Below, one piece after another: positions 1 through 7,261 of a stretch of 64,000 bases of DNA (position 1 is the stretch's first letter; each line of letters opens with the position of its first letter). A model generated the notes under the pieces. It saw only the letters and a program-made list of their open reading frames with translations. It made no database searches and had not been told where the DNA came from. The position numbers and the translations under genes are program-made. This DNA is from Aphodosoma sp045600865 (GTDB lineage: Bacteria > Bacteroidota > Bacteroidia > Bacteroidales > Paludibacteraceae), in assembly GCA_045600865.1 (NCBI GenBank), contig JAZRYS010000168.1, positions 1 through 64,000 on the forward strand, in the 5' to 3' direction.

Positions 1-1966
1 TGTCGGTATGGATGGTGTCTTGTCGATTACTGACGGACAGAAGATGACCGTGATGAAAGAGGCTACGACAGCAACGGTTCAGGTTCCATGTACAGTAACT
101 GTGACATCTCGCTATCTGGCGAATGGCAGTTATCCTACTGCTACAGGAAACATATCATTCTCCATCAGCAAGGGAACTCTTGAGTTCATTGTAGCAGGCA
201 AATGGACTGATGCAGAGAAGTGGAGCAGACCTGACATTGTCAGATCTTATACCGACAATCAAATATACGATTATTCTGATTACAATGTCCTGATTGCTGA
301 CTCTTGCTTCATAGGCATGGACGAAGAGGAGGTTTCTGATGAATCCGCATTCCTAACCCATACTGTCAATGCCGCATGTCATGACCTTTCGTTTGCAGAT
401 AATGCCAATGCTAAACTGGTTATCGGTGAGGCTTCGACATTGAATGTTGTAGGCAATCTGACTAACGGAGATGCAGATAAATTACTGCTTACAGCCAACT
501 ACTGGGGTCAGGCCTCTGTGGTGTTCAATGGCGGGTCGCCTAAGGCCACGATAGAGATGTACATCCCTGAAGGAAATGGCAGTCATATCGATCCTAAATG
601 GCAGTACCGCGGAATCTGCGTAGATGATTTCGAGGCTGTGGATGGCCCTTGGGAGTGTATGGCCATCTATTGGTGGAGAGAGGCAGACAATTCCAATCCT
701 GAAAATGGATGCTGGAATCTTGTCACCAATGGTGGAGGCGCTAAGGAAAATATCAATCTGACCCCTTGGACTGGCTACTGCTTTGCAAACATCTGCTCTG
801 ACGATGATCGCAAGACCGAGAACTGGCTGACATATTCAGGAACACTGATTAACTCTGCTTCACATGAATTTGGCCTGACAAAGACAGACGACAAGAAAAG
901 AGATGACGGCACTACTTACGAAAACTGTGGCGTCAACCTCCTGACCAACAGCTATGCTGCCCCTATGACCATTGGTGATATAAATTTTGATGACAATAAT
1001 GATGGTGCTGCTTATGCTACAGTCACTTTCTATAATGCAGGTTCTCATAAGGACTGGAAGGATCATCATAGCGATGCGACTGATGAAAATCAACATGGTG
1101 ACCCAGGGCAGATGACTGTATGTCCTAAAATAACAGGCGGAACAGTACAAAACACATTCACCATACCTGCCGGCCAGTCGTTCTTCGTGACGGCAAAGAA
1201 CAATAATAACACAGTTACGTTTGACTATTCTATAATCAAGAGAAACCTGTCGCCAAGCCACAGGATGTTCCTGCCAGCTGAACACGAGAGTGAATACAAC
1301 GTATTGGGCATACGCGTGAAGGGCAAGGAGAATGGTGACCGCCTTGTGCTGTTGGAGTGCGAGACCTGCACCCGACAGTACGACAATGGCTATGACGGAT
1401 ACAAGATGCCTGGCAAAGAGGGTCTGCCTCAGATTTACGCCTACAACAAGTTCGGCAATACTGCCGTGAATGCCGACTCTACCTTCAACAAGCAGTATGT
1501 CGGCTTTATGGCGGGAAGCGATGACGAGACCTACACCATCTCGTTCGAGACTGACAAACTGTTTGGCTATCACTCGCTCTACCTGACAGACCGCAAGCTG
1601 AACGAGACGGTTGACATCCTTGCTGGCGAGACCTATCAGTTCAAGGGATATACCGTTGGCGAGAACATGAGGTTCCAGATCAACGGCATCACAGAACAAG
1701 AGTGGAATAACGATGACGATAACGATGACGATGACGATGATGACAGCAACGTCTGCGACCTGAGGGTTGTAGGCAACACATTATACGTTCAGGGCTTCAC
1801 CACCGACCATTACCCTGCAGCAACTATCGAGCTCTTCGACATGACTGGCAGCTCTGTATGGTCAACGCCTCTGACCTCTGAACGAATCTATGACCTGCCT
1901 CAGCTGCCACAAGGAATATATACCATACGGTTAGGCGACTGCCATACGAAATATGTAAGCAGGTAG
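1..1966 (+). CDS. Large exported surface protein, C-terminal part (T9SS-type tail)
   Basis: The reading frame is open from base 2, so the gene begins outside the window and about 650 residues are visible. The visible part is rich in Gly, Asn, Asp and aromatic residues, as in secreted Bacteroidota beta proteins. Near the C-terminus there is an Asp-rich linker (about residues 567-580 from the first visible Met) encoded by repeated GATGAC/GATAAC units. It is followed by about 70 residues of the form Dx-(L/V)xVxGNTLYVxG...IELFDMTG...LPQGIYTIRLG. This resembles a T9SS C-terminal sorting domain, which directs export across the outer membrane and surface attachment. I recognise no catalytic motif in the visible part. 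It ends 21 nt before a strong terminator hairpin. Surface location is inferred from the tail; the function is unknown. Confidence 0.8.
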   Translation, partial: VGMDGVLSITDGQKMTVMKEATTATVQVPCTVTVTSRYLANGSYPTATGNISFSISKGTLEFIVAGKWTDAEKWSRPDIVRSYTDNQIYDYSDYNVLIADSCFIGMDEEEVSDESAFLTHTVNAACHDLSFADNANAKLVIGEASTLNVVGNLTNGDADKLLLTANYWGQASVVFNGGSPKATIEMYIPEGNGSHIDPKWQYRGICVDDFEAVDGPWECMAIYWWREADNSNPENGCWNLVTNGGGAKENINLTPWTGYCFANICSDDDRKTENWLTYSGTLINSASHEFGLTKTDDKKRDDGTTYENCGVNLLTNSYAAPMTIGDINFDDNNDGAAYATVTFYNAGSHKDWKDHHSDATDENQHGDPGQMTVCPKITGGTVQNTFTIPAGQSFFVTAKNNNNTVTFDYSIIKRNLSPSHRMFLPAEHESEYNVLGIRVKGKENGDRLVLLECETCTRQYDNGYDGYKMPGKEGLPQIYAYNKFGNTAVNADSTFNKQYVGFMAGSDDETYTISFETDKLFGYHSLYLTDRKLNETVDILAGETYQFKGYTVGENMRFQINGITEQEWNNDDDNDDDDDDDSNVCDLRVVGNTLYVQGFTTDHYPAATIELFDMTGSSVWSTPLTSERIYDLPQLPQGIYTIRLGDCHTKYVSR

Positions 1967-1987
1967 AAAATACAAGAGATTTTTTTT

Positions 1988-2073
1988 CAGCCCACAGGAG
2001 GGAAGTTCTCATTACACGGGTTTACCAGAGCCTTCAATCAGGGAACAAATCCTCTTCTGTGGGCTGATTTTTT
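1988..2073 (+). terminator. Rho-independent terminator with an elaborate loop
   Basis: CAGCCCACAG at 1988-1997 pairs with CTGTGGGCTG at 2057-2066, followed by ATTTTTT. An inner GTTCTC/GGGAAC stem encloses a loop holding the 20-mer at 2018-2037. That 20-mer recurs, 19 of 20 identical, in the apical loop of the hairpin ending the putative ncRNA at 28.05-28.32 kb. The loop is far longer than a terminator needs. Confidence 0.8.
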
Positions 2074-2157
2074 ATCTTGCTGATTACTGAGTCAGTTTCC
2101 ATTACAGCAGATATGGAAGCCTGTGTGTTGGAGAAGAGAAAAATATATTAAGAAAAA

Positions 2158-2189
2158 TTTGGTGGTCTGAAAAAATAACCGTACCTTTG
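2158..2189 (+). promoter_or_regulatory. parA promoter (Bacteroidota type)
   Basis: TTTG at 2158-2161 and TACCTTTG at 2182-2189 are separated by 20 nt, matching the Bacteroidota -33/-7 consensus. The -7 box overlaps a possible TTG start at 2187, which excludes it and favours the ATG at 2214. Confidence 0.8.
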
Positions 2190-2213
2190 CAGGTCAAAAT
2201 ATTTTGGATTATT

Positions 2214-3002
2214 ATGGGCAAAATTTTCGCAATCGCTAACCAGAAAGGTGGTGTGGGAAAGACTACTACCAGTATTAACCTTGCGGCATCTTTAGCAAAG
2301 ATGGACAAGCGTGTATTGCTTGTGGATGCTGATCCGCAAGCAAATTCATCGACTGGCCTTGGCATTGATATCAAAGGATTGAACAGAACTGTATATGAAT
2401 GTCTTATTGGTGAGGTGAAGGCTGAAGACGCCATCGTGAAGACTGACTACAAGAACCTTGATGTCATCCCTTCGCACATCAATCTGGTAGGTGCAGAAAT
2501 CGAGATGATTGAGATTGACGACCGTGAACTGAGGATGAGGGATATGCTGGTTCCCCTGCGCGACAGATACGATTACATTATCATCGATTGTTCCCCTTCG
2601 TTGGGTCTTATCACGGTGAATGCGTTGACCGCTTCTGATTCCGTCATCGTGCCAGTGCAATGCGAATACTTCGCTTTAGACGGTATTGCTCGTCTATGCA
2701 ATACAATCCAGCGCATAAAGACATCGCTGAATCCACAACTGACAATCGAGGGCTTCCTGATGACCATGTACGATGCACGTCTGCGTTATGCAAACCAGGT
2801 GGTGGAAGAGGTGCGCCAGCATTTCGGCGACATGGTGTTCCAGACGGTCATCCAGAGAAACGTGAAACTGAGCGAGGCTACTTCGTATGGTCAGCCTGTC
2901 CTTATATATGACAAGGATTCAAACGGTGCGAAGAACCATCTTGAACTGGCCCGTGAACTTATAGAGAGAGATCTGAAAAAACAAGAAGAGAATGGCAAAT
3001 AA
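2214..3002 (+). CDS. parA: Chromosome partitioning ATPase ParA (Soj)
   Basis: A 262-residue ParA/MinD-family ATPase. The deviant Walker A motif KGGVGKTTT lies close to the N-terminus, followed by LLVDADPQANSS (Walker A' region) and YIIIDCSPSLG (Walker B). With ParB bound at parS it segregates the replication-origin region; the ATP-bound dimer binds the nucleoid non-specifically. I chose the ATG at 2214 because an earlier in-frame TTG at 2187 lies inside the -7 box of the promoter. The length is normal for the family. It overlaps parB by 11 nt, so the two are co-transcribed and probably translationally coupled. Two candidate parS sites lie 54 kb away, at 57.6 kb in this window. Confidence 0.96.
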   Translation: MGKIFAIANQKGGVGKTTTSINLAASLAKMDKRVLLVDADPQANSSTGLGIDIKGLNRTVYECLIGEVKAEDAIVKTDYKNLDVIPSHINLVGAEIEMIEIDDRELRMRDMLVPLRDRYDYIIIDCSPSLGLITVNALTASDSVIVPVQCEYFALDGIARLCNTIQRIKTSLNPQLTIEGFLMTMYDARLRYANQVVEEVRQHFGDMVFQTVIQRNVKLSEATSYGQPVLIYDKDSNGAKNHLELARELIERDLKKQEENGK

Positions 3003-3876
3003 ATCTAATCCCAAGAAATTAGGCAGGGGACTCGACACGCTGTTGGGCAGTGCCGCCACTGAGGTGAAAGAGGCTCTGAAGACGATGGTGTTTGAGGAGT
3101 TGGCTATCAGTCAGATACATCCGAATCCTGACCAGCCTCGAAAGAACTTTGACCAGGAGGCTCTGGAAGAGTTGGCTGAGAGTATCCGCAGAAACGGCAT
3201 CATCACACCGATAACCGTGTGCAAGGATCCTGCCAAAGGCGGCTACATGATTATAGCAGGTGAACGCAGATACCGTGCTGCACAGATGGTGGGTCTCGAG
3301 AAAATGCCGGCATACATACGTGAAGTGGATGACGAGAAGGTGCTGGAGATGGCGCTGGTTGAGAACATACAACGTGAAGACCTGAATGCAATAGAAATTG
3401 CATTGACATACAGCAATATGGCTGATATGTACAAGCTCTCGCAGGAGGAATTGGCAGAAAGGGTCGGAAAGAAGCGTGCAACTGTCACAAACTACATGAG
3501 GCTGCTTGAACTTCCTGCCGAAATACAGATGGGCTTGCGTGATCACAAGATAGAGATGGGCCATGCACGTGCAATAGCAGGATTAAACTCAGTAGAAAAA
3601 CAAATTTCCGTATATAACAAAATTCTGGCTGAAGGTGCATCGGTGAGAAGAACTGAACAGCTTTGCCGCGAAGTTGACACTCTGAAACAAAAAGAAAACA
3701 AAAAATCGGCAGAGACTGAAGCAATCGAAGAGTCTCTGCGTCTAATATTCGGATGCGACGTGAAGGTGAATTATTCAGATAAGGGTTCGGGTGACGTGAA
3801 AATCAGGTTCAAAAGCGATGCTGAGTTCGAGAAGCTGCTGGGTATCATCGAGAAGTTGAAGATTGAAGAGGAGTGA
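2992..3876 (+). CDS. parB: Chromosome partitioning protein ParB (Spo0J)
   Basis: A 294-residue ParB. It begins with the usual KKLGRGLDTLLG segment. The N-terminal CTPase/ParB domain has the motif GERRYRAAQMVG and the following LVENIQREDLNAIE block. A central helix-turn-helix (LSQEELAERVGKKRATVTNYMRLL) binds parS. A lysine- and glutamate-rich linker leads to a short C-terminal dimerisation domain. It binds parS, spreads as a CTP-dependent clamp and stimulates ParA. It overlaps parA at its start, and its TGA overlaps the GTG start of the next gene. The matching palindromes TGTTCCACGTGGAACA are at 57,589 and 57,635. Confidence 0.96.
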   Translation: MANKSNPKKLGRGLDTLLGSAATEVKEALKTMVFEELAISQIHPNPDQPRKNFDQEALEELAESIRRNGIITPITVCKDPAKGGYMIIAGERRYRAAQMVGLEKMPAYIREVDDEKVLEMALVENIQREDLNAIEIALTYSNMADMYKLSQEELAERVGKKRATVTNYMRLLELPAEIQMGLRDHKIEMGHARAIAGLNSVEKQISVYNKILAEGASVRRTEQLCREVDTLKQKENKKSAETEAIEESLRLIFGCDVKVNYSDKGSGDVKIRFKSDAEFEKLLGIIEKLKIEEE

Positions 3877-4607
3877 AAAAACTGTTGCAGATATTGCTGT
3901 TGCTGACAGTGTGCGTGGCTACAGACGCACAGTCTTTGTCGATATCTGACAGTATTGACAATATCGACAATGTGGCGGTGGAGGCATTACCTATAACAAG
4001 CGACAGTGCCTTGGTAAAGACGGCAGAAGCAATGCCTGTGATAAGTGACAGTTTGGCTTTCAAGGCAATGCCGATGAAAAGAGACAGCATAGTCACCAAG
4101 AAAGACGAACCTGAGTCCGTACCTCTTTACGCGAACTTTCAGCCTAATCCCAACACTGCTTTATGGCTGGCGCTGGCAATTCCAGGAGCAGGACAGATTT
4201 ATAACAGAAAATACTGGAAATTGCCTATAGTCTATGGACTTGGAGTCGGGGTGGGTTATGCCATAGCTTATACCAACAGAAATTATCAGGACTACAGGAA
4301 CGCCTACCAATCTATCAATTCGTCAATGCCTAATCCTGATTTGTATGAGCCAATGATACCAGATGGCTATCCTGCAGGTTCGTACAGCAACTATTTCAAG
4401 ACACAGATGGACAAATTCAGGCGGGAGCGTGACATCTCTATAGTGGCCGCAGTAGTTGTTTATGCTTTGTCGGTGATAGATGCTTTCGTGGATGCACAAT
4501 TGAGCGATTTTGATGTTTCGCCAGACCTTTCGATAAAGGTGGCACCAGAGGTGCAGCAGGTAAACCACCATCAGGCTGTAGGAATGGGGGTTGGCGTGAA
4601 ATTCTAG
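3873..4607 (+). CDS. DUF5683 family membrane protein
   Basis: A 244-residue protein with a signal peptide (MKKLLQILLLLTVCVATDAQ). A Ser/Asp/Thr-rich stretch of about 80 residues follows, then the DUF5683 core: PNPNTALWLALAIPGAGQIYN, a second hydrophobic segment (KLPIVYGLGVGVGYAIAY), and a third near IVAAVVVYALSVIDAFVDA. The family is widespread in Bacteroidota and usually sits between parB and a lytic transglycosylase gene, as here; its function is unknown. The GTG start overlaps the parB stop (GTGA), so translation is probably coupled. The TAG stop is itself part of the first unit of the CTAG array that follows, an unusual overlap of coding and repeat sequence. Confidence 0.85.
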   Translation: MKKLLQILLLLTVCVATDAQSLSISDSIDNIDNVAVEALPITSDSALVKTAEAMPVISDSLAFKAMPMKRDSIVTKKDEPESVPLYANFQPNPNTALWLALAIPGAGQIYNRKYWKLPIVYGLGVGVGYAIAYTNRNYQDYRNAYQSINSSMPNPDLYEPMIPDGYPAGSYSNYFKTQMDKFRRERDISIVAAVVVYALSVIDAFVDAQLSDFDVSPDLSIKVAPEVQQVNHHQAVGMGVGVKF

Positions 4608-4637
4608 ATTTTCTAGAAGTTCTAGATGCTCTAGATA
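4602..4637. repeat. CTAG array 1: four TTCTAGANN units, 9-bp period
   Basis: CTAG occurs at 4604, 4613, 4622 and 4631, exactly 9 bp apart, each within a (T/C)TCTAGA hexamer context. The array starts on the stop codon of the DUF5683 gene and ends 20 nt before the mltD start. A second array of the same design lies at 40,923-40,990. Confidence 0.9.
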
Positions 4638-4657
4638 AACTATATACTAAAAATGAA

Positions 4658-5938
4658 ATGAAAAAGACGATTATAATATTACTGATGATTTTGCCGTTGA
4701 TGCTGACGGCACAGACATCCGAAGAATTTAAGTTTGCATTCGGCACAGACAGCGTTGTCGTAGATAACCCGACATGCGACTCGCTGCTGACAGCAGAACC
4801 ATTGCAGATATATGCCTCGGAACTTGATTCGCTGATGCACGACTGTTTCATAAACCTGGCATTCTCGAGCGATTGCGAAGTAGATGATACGGCGGGCTGC
4901 GTGTTCTTCCCTGATTCAGTGTATATTGAAAGGCTGCAAAAGCTGCCATATATCATGGAAATGCCGCTCAGCGAGGAGGTGAAGAAATTCATCGAGATGT
5001 ATGCAAAGAGAAGAAGACAGGTGGCATATATGTTAGGTGTCGGCCAGTCGTATTATTTCGAGATGTTCCAGCAGACGCTGGCAAAACACAATATACCATT
5101 AGAACTGTGCTATCTGCCAGTGATAGAGAGTGCCCTGAACGCAAGAGCCATATCAAGAGCAGGTGCCGGGGGACTATGGCAATTCATGGTGAAAACAGGC
5201 CATGTTTACGGATTGGAAGTCAACAGTCTGGTTGACGAACGAATGGACCCTATGAAATCAACAGATGCCGCAGCAAGATACCTGAAATACATGTATTCAA
5301 TATACAACGACTGGCACATGGTGATAGCAGCCTACAATTGCGGACCCGGCAACGTGCAGAAAGCAATACGCAACAGTGGCGGCAAGACGACATTCTGGGA
5401 AATATACCCATACTTGCCACGCGAGACGAAAGGATACGTACCTATTTTCATTGCGGCTTGTTACATAATGAATTATTACACAGAACACAACATTTGTCCT
5501 GCAAAATCCAAATACACATATTCAACAGACACTGTCATGATTAGCGACAGGGTTCACCTGAGACAGATAGCAGAAGTCGTGGGTATAGATTACGAGGAAC
5601 TTGCATTCTTGAACCCACAATACAAGACCGGAATAATACCGGGAAACGTCAAGCCATATCCTCTTACGGTGCCGTTGGCATACATAAATTCGTATTCCCT
5701 GAATAGAGATTCCATACTTGCATACAAGCCTGAACTTTCGGCAAGGATAGAGACTGTGAAGCCTGCTGGTGGAGGAAACAGCAGCGGAAGTGGCAACAAG
5801 GTTTATTATAAAGTGCGCAAAGGTGACAACCTGGCGGCGATAGCAAAGAAATACCGCACGTCTGTAAAGCGTCTGAAACAATTGAACAAGCTGCAAGGCA
5901 ATACCATAAAAATCGGACAGAGATTGAGAGTGAGGTGA
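4658..5938 (+). CDS. mltD: LysM-containing membrane-bound-type lytic transglycosylase (MltD-like)
   Basis: A 426-residue exported protein with signal peptide MKKTIIILLMILPLMLTAQ. The catalytic SLT domain spans about residues 145-270. It contains LCYLPVIESALN with the probable catalytic Glu, then the family blocks AGAGGLWQFM and VIAAYNCGPGNVQKAI. A LysM-like segment near residues 295-330 is followed by a clear C-terminal LysM (VYYKVRKGDNLAAIAKKY...IKIGQRLRVR) that binds peptidoglycan. The enzyme cleaves the glycan strand, forming 1,6-anhydro-MurNAc ends. It follows the CTAG array by 20 nt and lies in the typical Bacteroidota position after parB-DUF5683. There is no lipobox, so a periplasmic form is likely. 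Confidence 0.9.
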   Translation: MKKTIIILLMILPLMLTAQTSEEFKFAFGTDSVVVDNPTCDSLLTAEPLQIYASELDSLMHDCFINLAFSSDCEVDDTAGCVFFPDSVYIERLQKLPYIMEMPLSEEVKKFIEMYAKRRRQVAYMLGVGQSYYFEMFQQTLAKHNIPLELCYLPVIESALNARAISRAGAGGLWQFMVKTGHVYGLEVNSLVDERMDPMKSTDAAARYLKYMYSIYNDWHMVIAAYNCGPGNVQKAIRNSGGKTTFWEIYPYLPRETKGYVPIFIAACYIMNYYTEHNICPAKSKYTYSTDTVMISDRVHLRQIAEVVGIDYEELAFLNPQYKTGIIPGNVKPYPLTVPLAYINSYSLNRDSILAYKPELSARIETVKPAGGGNSSGSGNKVYYKVRKGDNLAAIAKKYRTSVKRLKQLNKLQGNTIKIGQRLRVR

Positions 5939-5940
5939 TT

Positions 5941-6294
5941 ATGGATAAGATGTATTATTCTATTACAGAGGTTGAGAGCATGACTGGTGTGAAGAGCGTC
6001 AGTCTGCGATACTGGGAAGACCAGATACCGCAACTCAAGCCAAGACGCACTGAAGGGGGGACACGACGTTATTCTGCCGAAGACGTGGAACTTGTCAGGA
6101 CAATAAAATATATGATGGAGGAGAGTCATCTTACTATGGAGGGGATAAGGAGCCAGCTTGCAAACAGACGCAAGATGGTGGAGCGAGACTTGAAGGTAAT
6201 CCGCCACCTTGAGAGCATAAGGAGTGAGCTTGAGGCCATCCGGCTGGAGATGAACACAATATCTGCCCTTGAAAAAGAAACAATAATAGACTGA
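5941..6294 (+). CDS. MerR family transcriptional regulator
   Basis: A 117-residue protein with an N-terminal MerR winged helix: the block YYSITEVESMTGVKSVSLRYWE is followed by the wing GTRRYSAEDVELV. Beyond about residue 75 there is a helical, Arg/Glu-rich dimerisation tail and no obvious cysteine-based metal site. It is the short form common in Bacteroidota, whose inducer is unknown. A GTG at 5935 overlapping the mltD stop is an alternative start that adds two residues. I prefer the ATG at 5941 because the MDKMYYSITEV start fits the family. It is followed after 8 nt by the CPBP protease gene and probably belongs to the same transcript. Confidence 0.85.
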   Translation: MDKMYYSITEVESMTGVKSVSLRYWEDQIPQLKPRRTEGGTRRYSAEDVELVRTIKYMMEESHLTMEGIRSQLANRRKMVERDLKVIRHLESIRSELEAIRLEMNTISALEKETIID

Positions 6295-6302
6295 TACAGA
6301 TT

Positions 6303-6902
6303 ATGGACGCAATAACACGCATATACTTGACCCAGGCAATTTCGTCAATAGTGCTGTTCGGAGGAATAGCGTATGCCGGGATATGGATTACTGACAAGAG
6401 AAATCCTTTCAAGGTCTGTGCATTGGACAAGTCGCTGACTTGGAAACAAGTGGGGATAATCTTTGCCGCAATCCTCGTGGTTCAGCCAATCATAGAGTTG
6501 ACGCTGAAGTGGAACCAGATGATTGATTTCGGACCATTTTTCAGAATGCTGGACGAGCAGGCTGACGCCATGACAAAGATGCTGCTGAGCGACATGTCTT
6601 TCGGAAGGCTGATTGCCAACCTGCTGGTGATAGCACTGATACCTGCATTCGTCGAAGAATTCCTTTTCCGCGGATGGCTGCAGAGAAGACTCGAAATGAA
6701 AGTGAATTACCATGCGGCAGTATGGGTGACGGCAATAGTCTTCTCGCTCGTGCATCTGCAGATGTCTGGCTGCATACCAAGAATGCTTCTTGGTGCCATG
6801 CTCGGCTATTCGTACCATTACACAAAGACATTGTGGGGGAGCGTGCTGATGCATTTTGTGAATAATGCCTTTGCAGTATTGACTTTTAATATAGTATTTT
6901 AG
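6303..6902 (+). CDS. CPBP family intramembrane glutamic endopeptidase
   Basis: A 199-residue multi-spanning protein. Hydrophobic helices are visible near residues 8-30, 48-65, 100-120, 140-155 and 180-197. The CPBP (Abi/Rce1) motifs are in order: EEFLFRGWLQRR (EExxxR), FSLVHLQ (FxxxH) and HFVNNAF (HxxxN). These supply the catalytic Glu pair and the histidines of CAAX-protease-like enzymes. Substrates of bacterial members are mostly unknown. It has tight spacing to the MerR gene upstream (8 nt) and to the Fe-S assembly gene downstream (13 nt). The length is a little short for the family, but all motifs are present. Confidence 0.9.
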   Translation: MDAITRIYLTQAISSIVLFGGIAYAGIWITDKRNPFKVCALDKSLTWKQVGIIFAAILVVQPIIELTLKWNQMIDFGPFFRMLDEQADAMTKMLLSDMSFGRLIANLLVIALIPAFVEEFLFRGWLQRRLEMKVNYHAAVWVTAIVFSLVHLQMSGCIPRMLLGAMLGYSYHYTKTLWGSVLMHFVNNAFAVLTFNIVF

Positions 6903-6915
6903 AAAAAATAGATAT

Positions 6916-7224
6916 ATGTTAGAATTGGAATCACGCATAGTAGAGATGCTGAAGACCGTATTTGACCCTGAAATACCTGTTAACGTGTATGACCTCGGGT
7001 TGATATACAGGATTGAAGACATGACCGGAAACGGTGACGTGGAGATAGACATGACGTTGACAGCTCCAAACTGTCCGGCAGCAGATTTCATTGCCGAAGA
7101 CGTGAAAGAGAAAGTCGAATCAGTGAAAGGAGTAAATTCACTGCAAGTGCACATAGTATATGAACCAGAGTGGGACCGCGACATGATGAGCGAAGAGGCA
7201 AAACTGGAATTAGGACTCCTATAA
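6916..7224 (+). CDS. MIP18/DUF59 family Fe-S cluster assembly protein (SufT-like)
   Basis: A 102-residue single-domain protein of the MIP18 (formerly DUF59) family. It has the conserved FDPEIPVNVYDLGLIY block and the invariant cysteine in LTAPNCPAADF. Relatives (SufT, PaaD, Cia2/MIP18) help deliver or mature Fe-S clusters. In Bacteroidota this stand-alone form is widespread and often annotated as a SUF-system protein, although no suf genes lie in this window. It is 13 nt downstream of the CPBP protease and probably on the same transcript. A 37-nt gap separates it from the M16 peptidase. Confidence 0.9.
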   Translation: MLELESRIVEMLKTVFDPEIPVNVYDLGLIYRIEDMTGNGDVEIDMTLTAPNCPAADFIAEDVKEKVESVKGVNSLQVHIVYEPEWDRDMMSEEAKLELGLL

Positions 7225-7261
7225 TTGAAAAATCAGAATAAACTAAACACATTATATTGTT

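Noticed and set aside
860..1699. 279-residue minus-strand ORF inside the first gene
   Set aside because: Antisense to a protein with a clear secretion tail; cysteine- and valine-rich low-quality composition and no motif; a shadow frame.
2187..2213. Longer parA start at TTG 2187
   Set aside because: The codon is inside the -7 promoter box, so it cannot be in the mRNA.
4602..4637. CTAG array as a small CRISPR
   Set aside because: The 9-bp period leaves no room for spacers and there are no cas genes.
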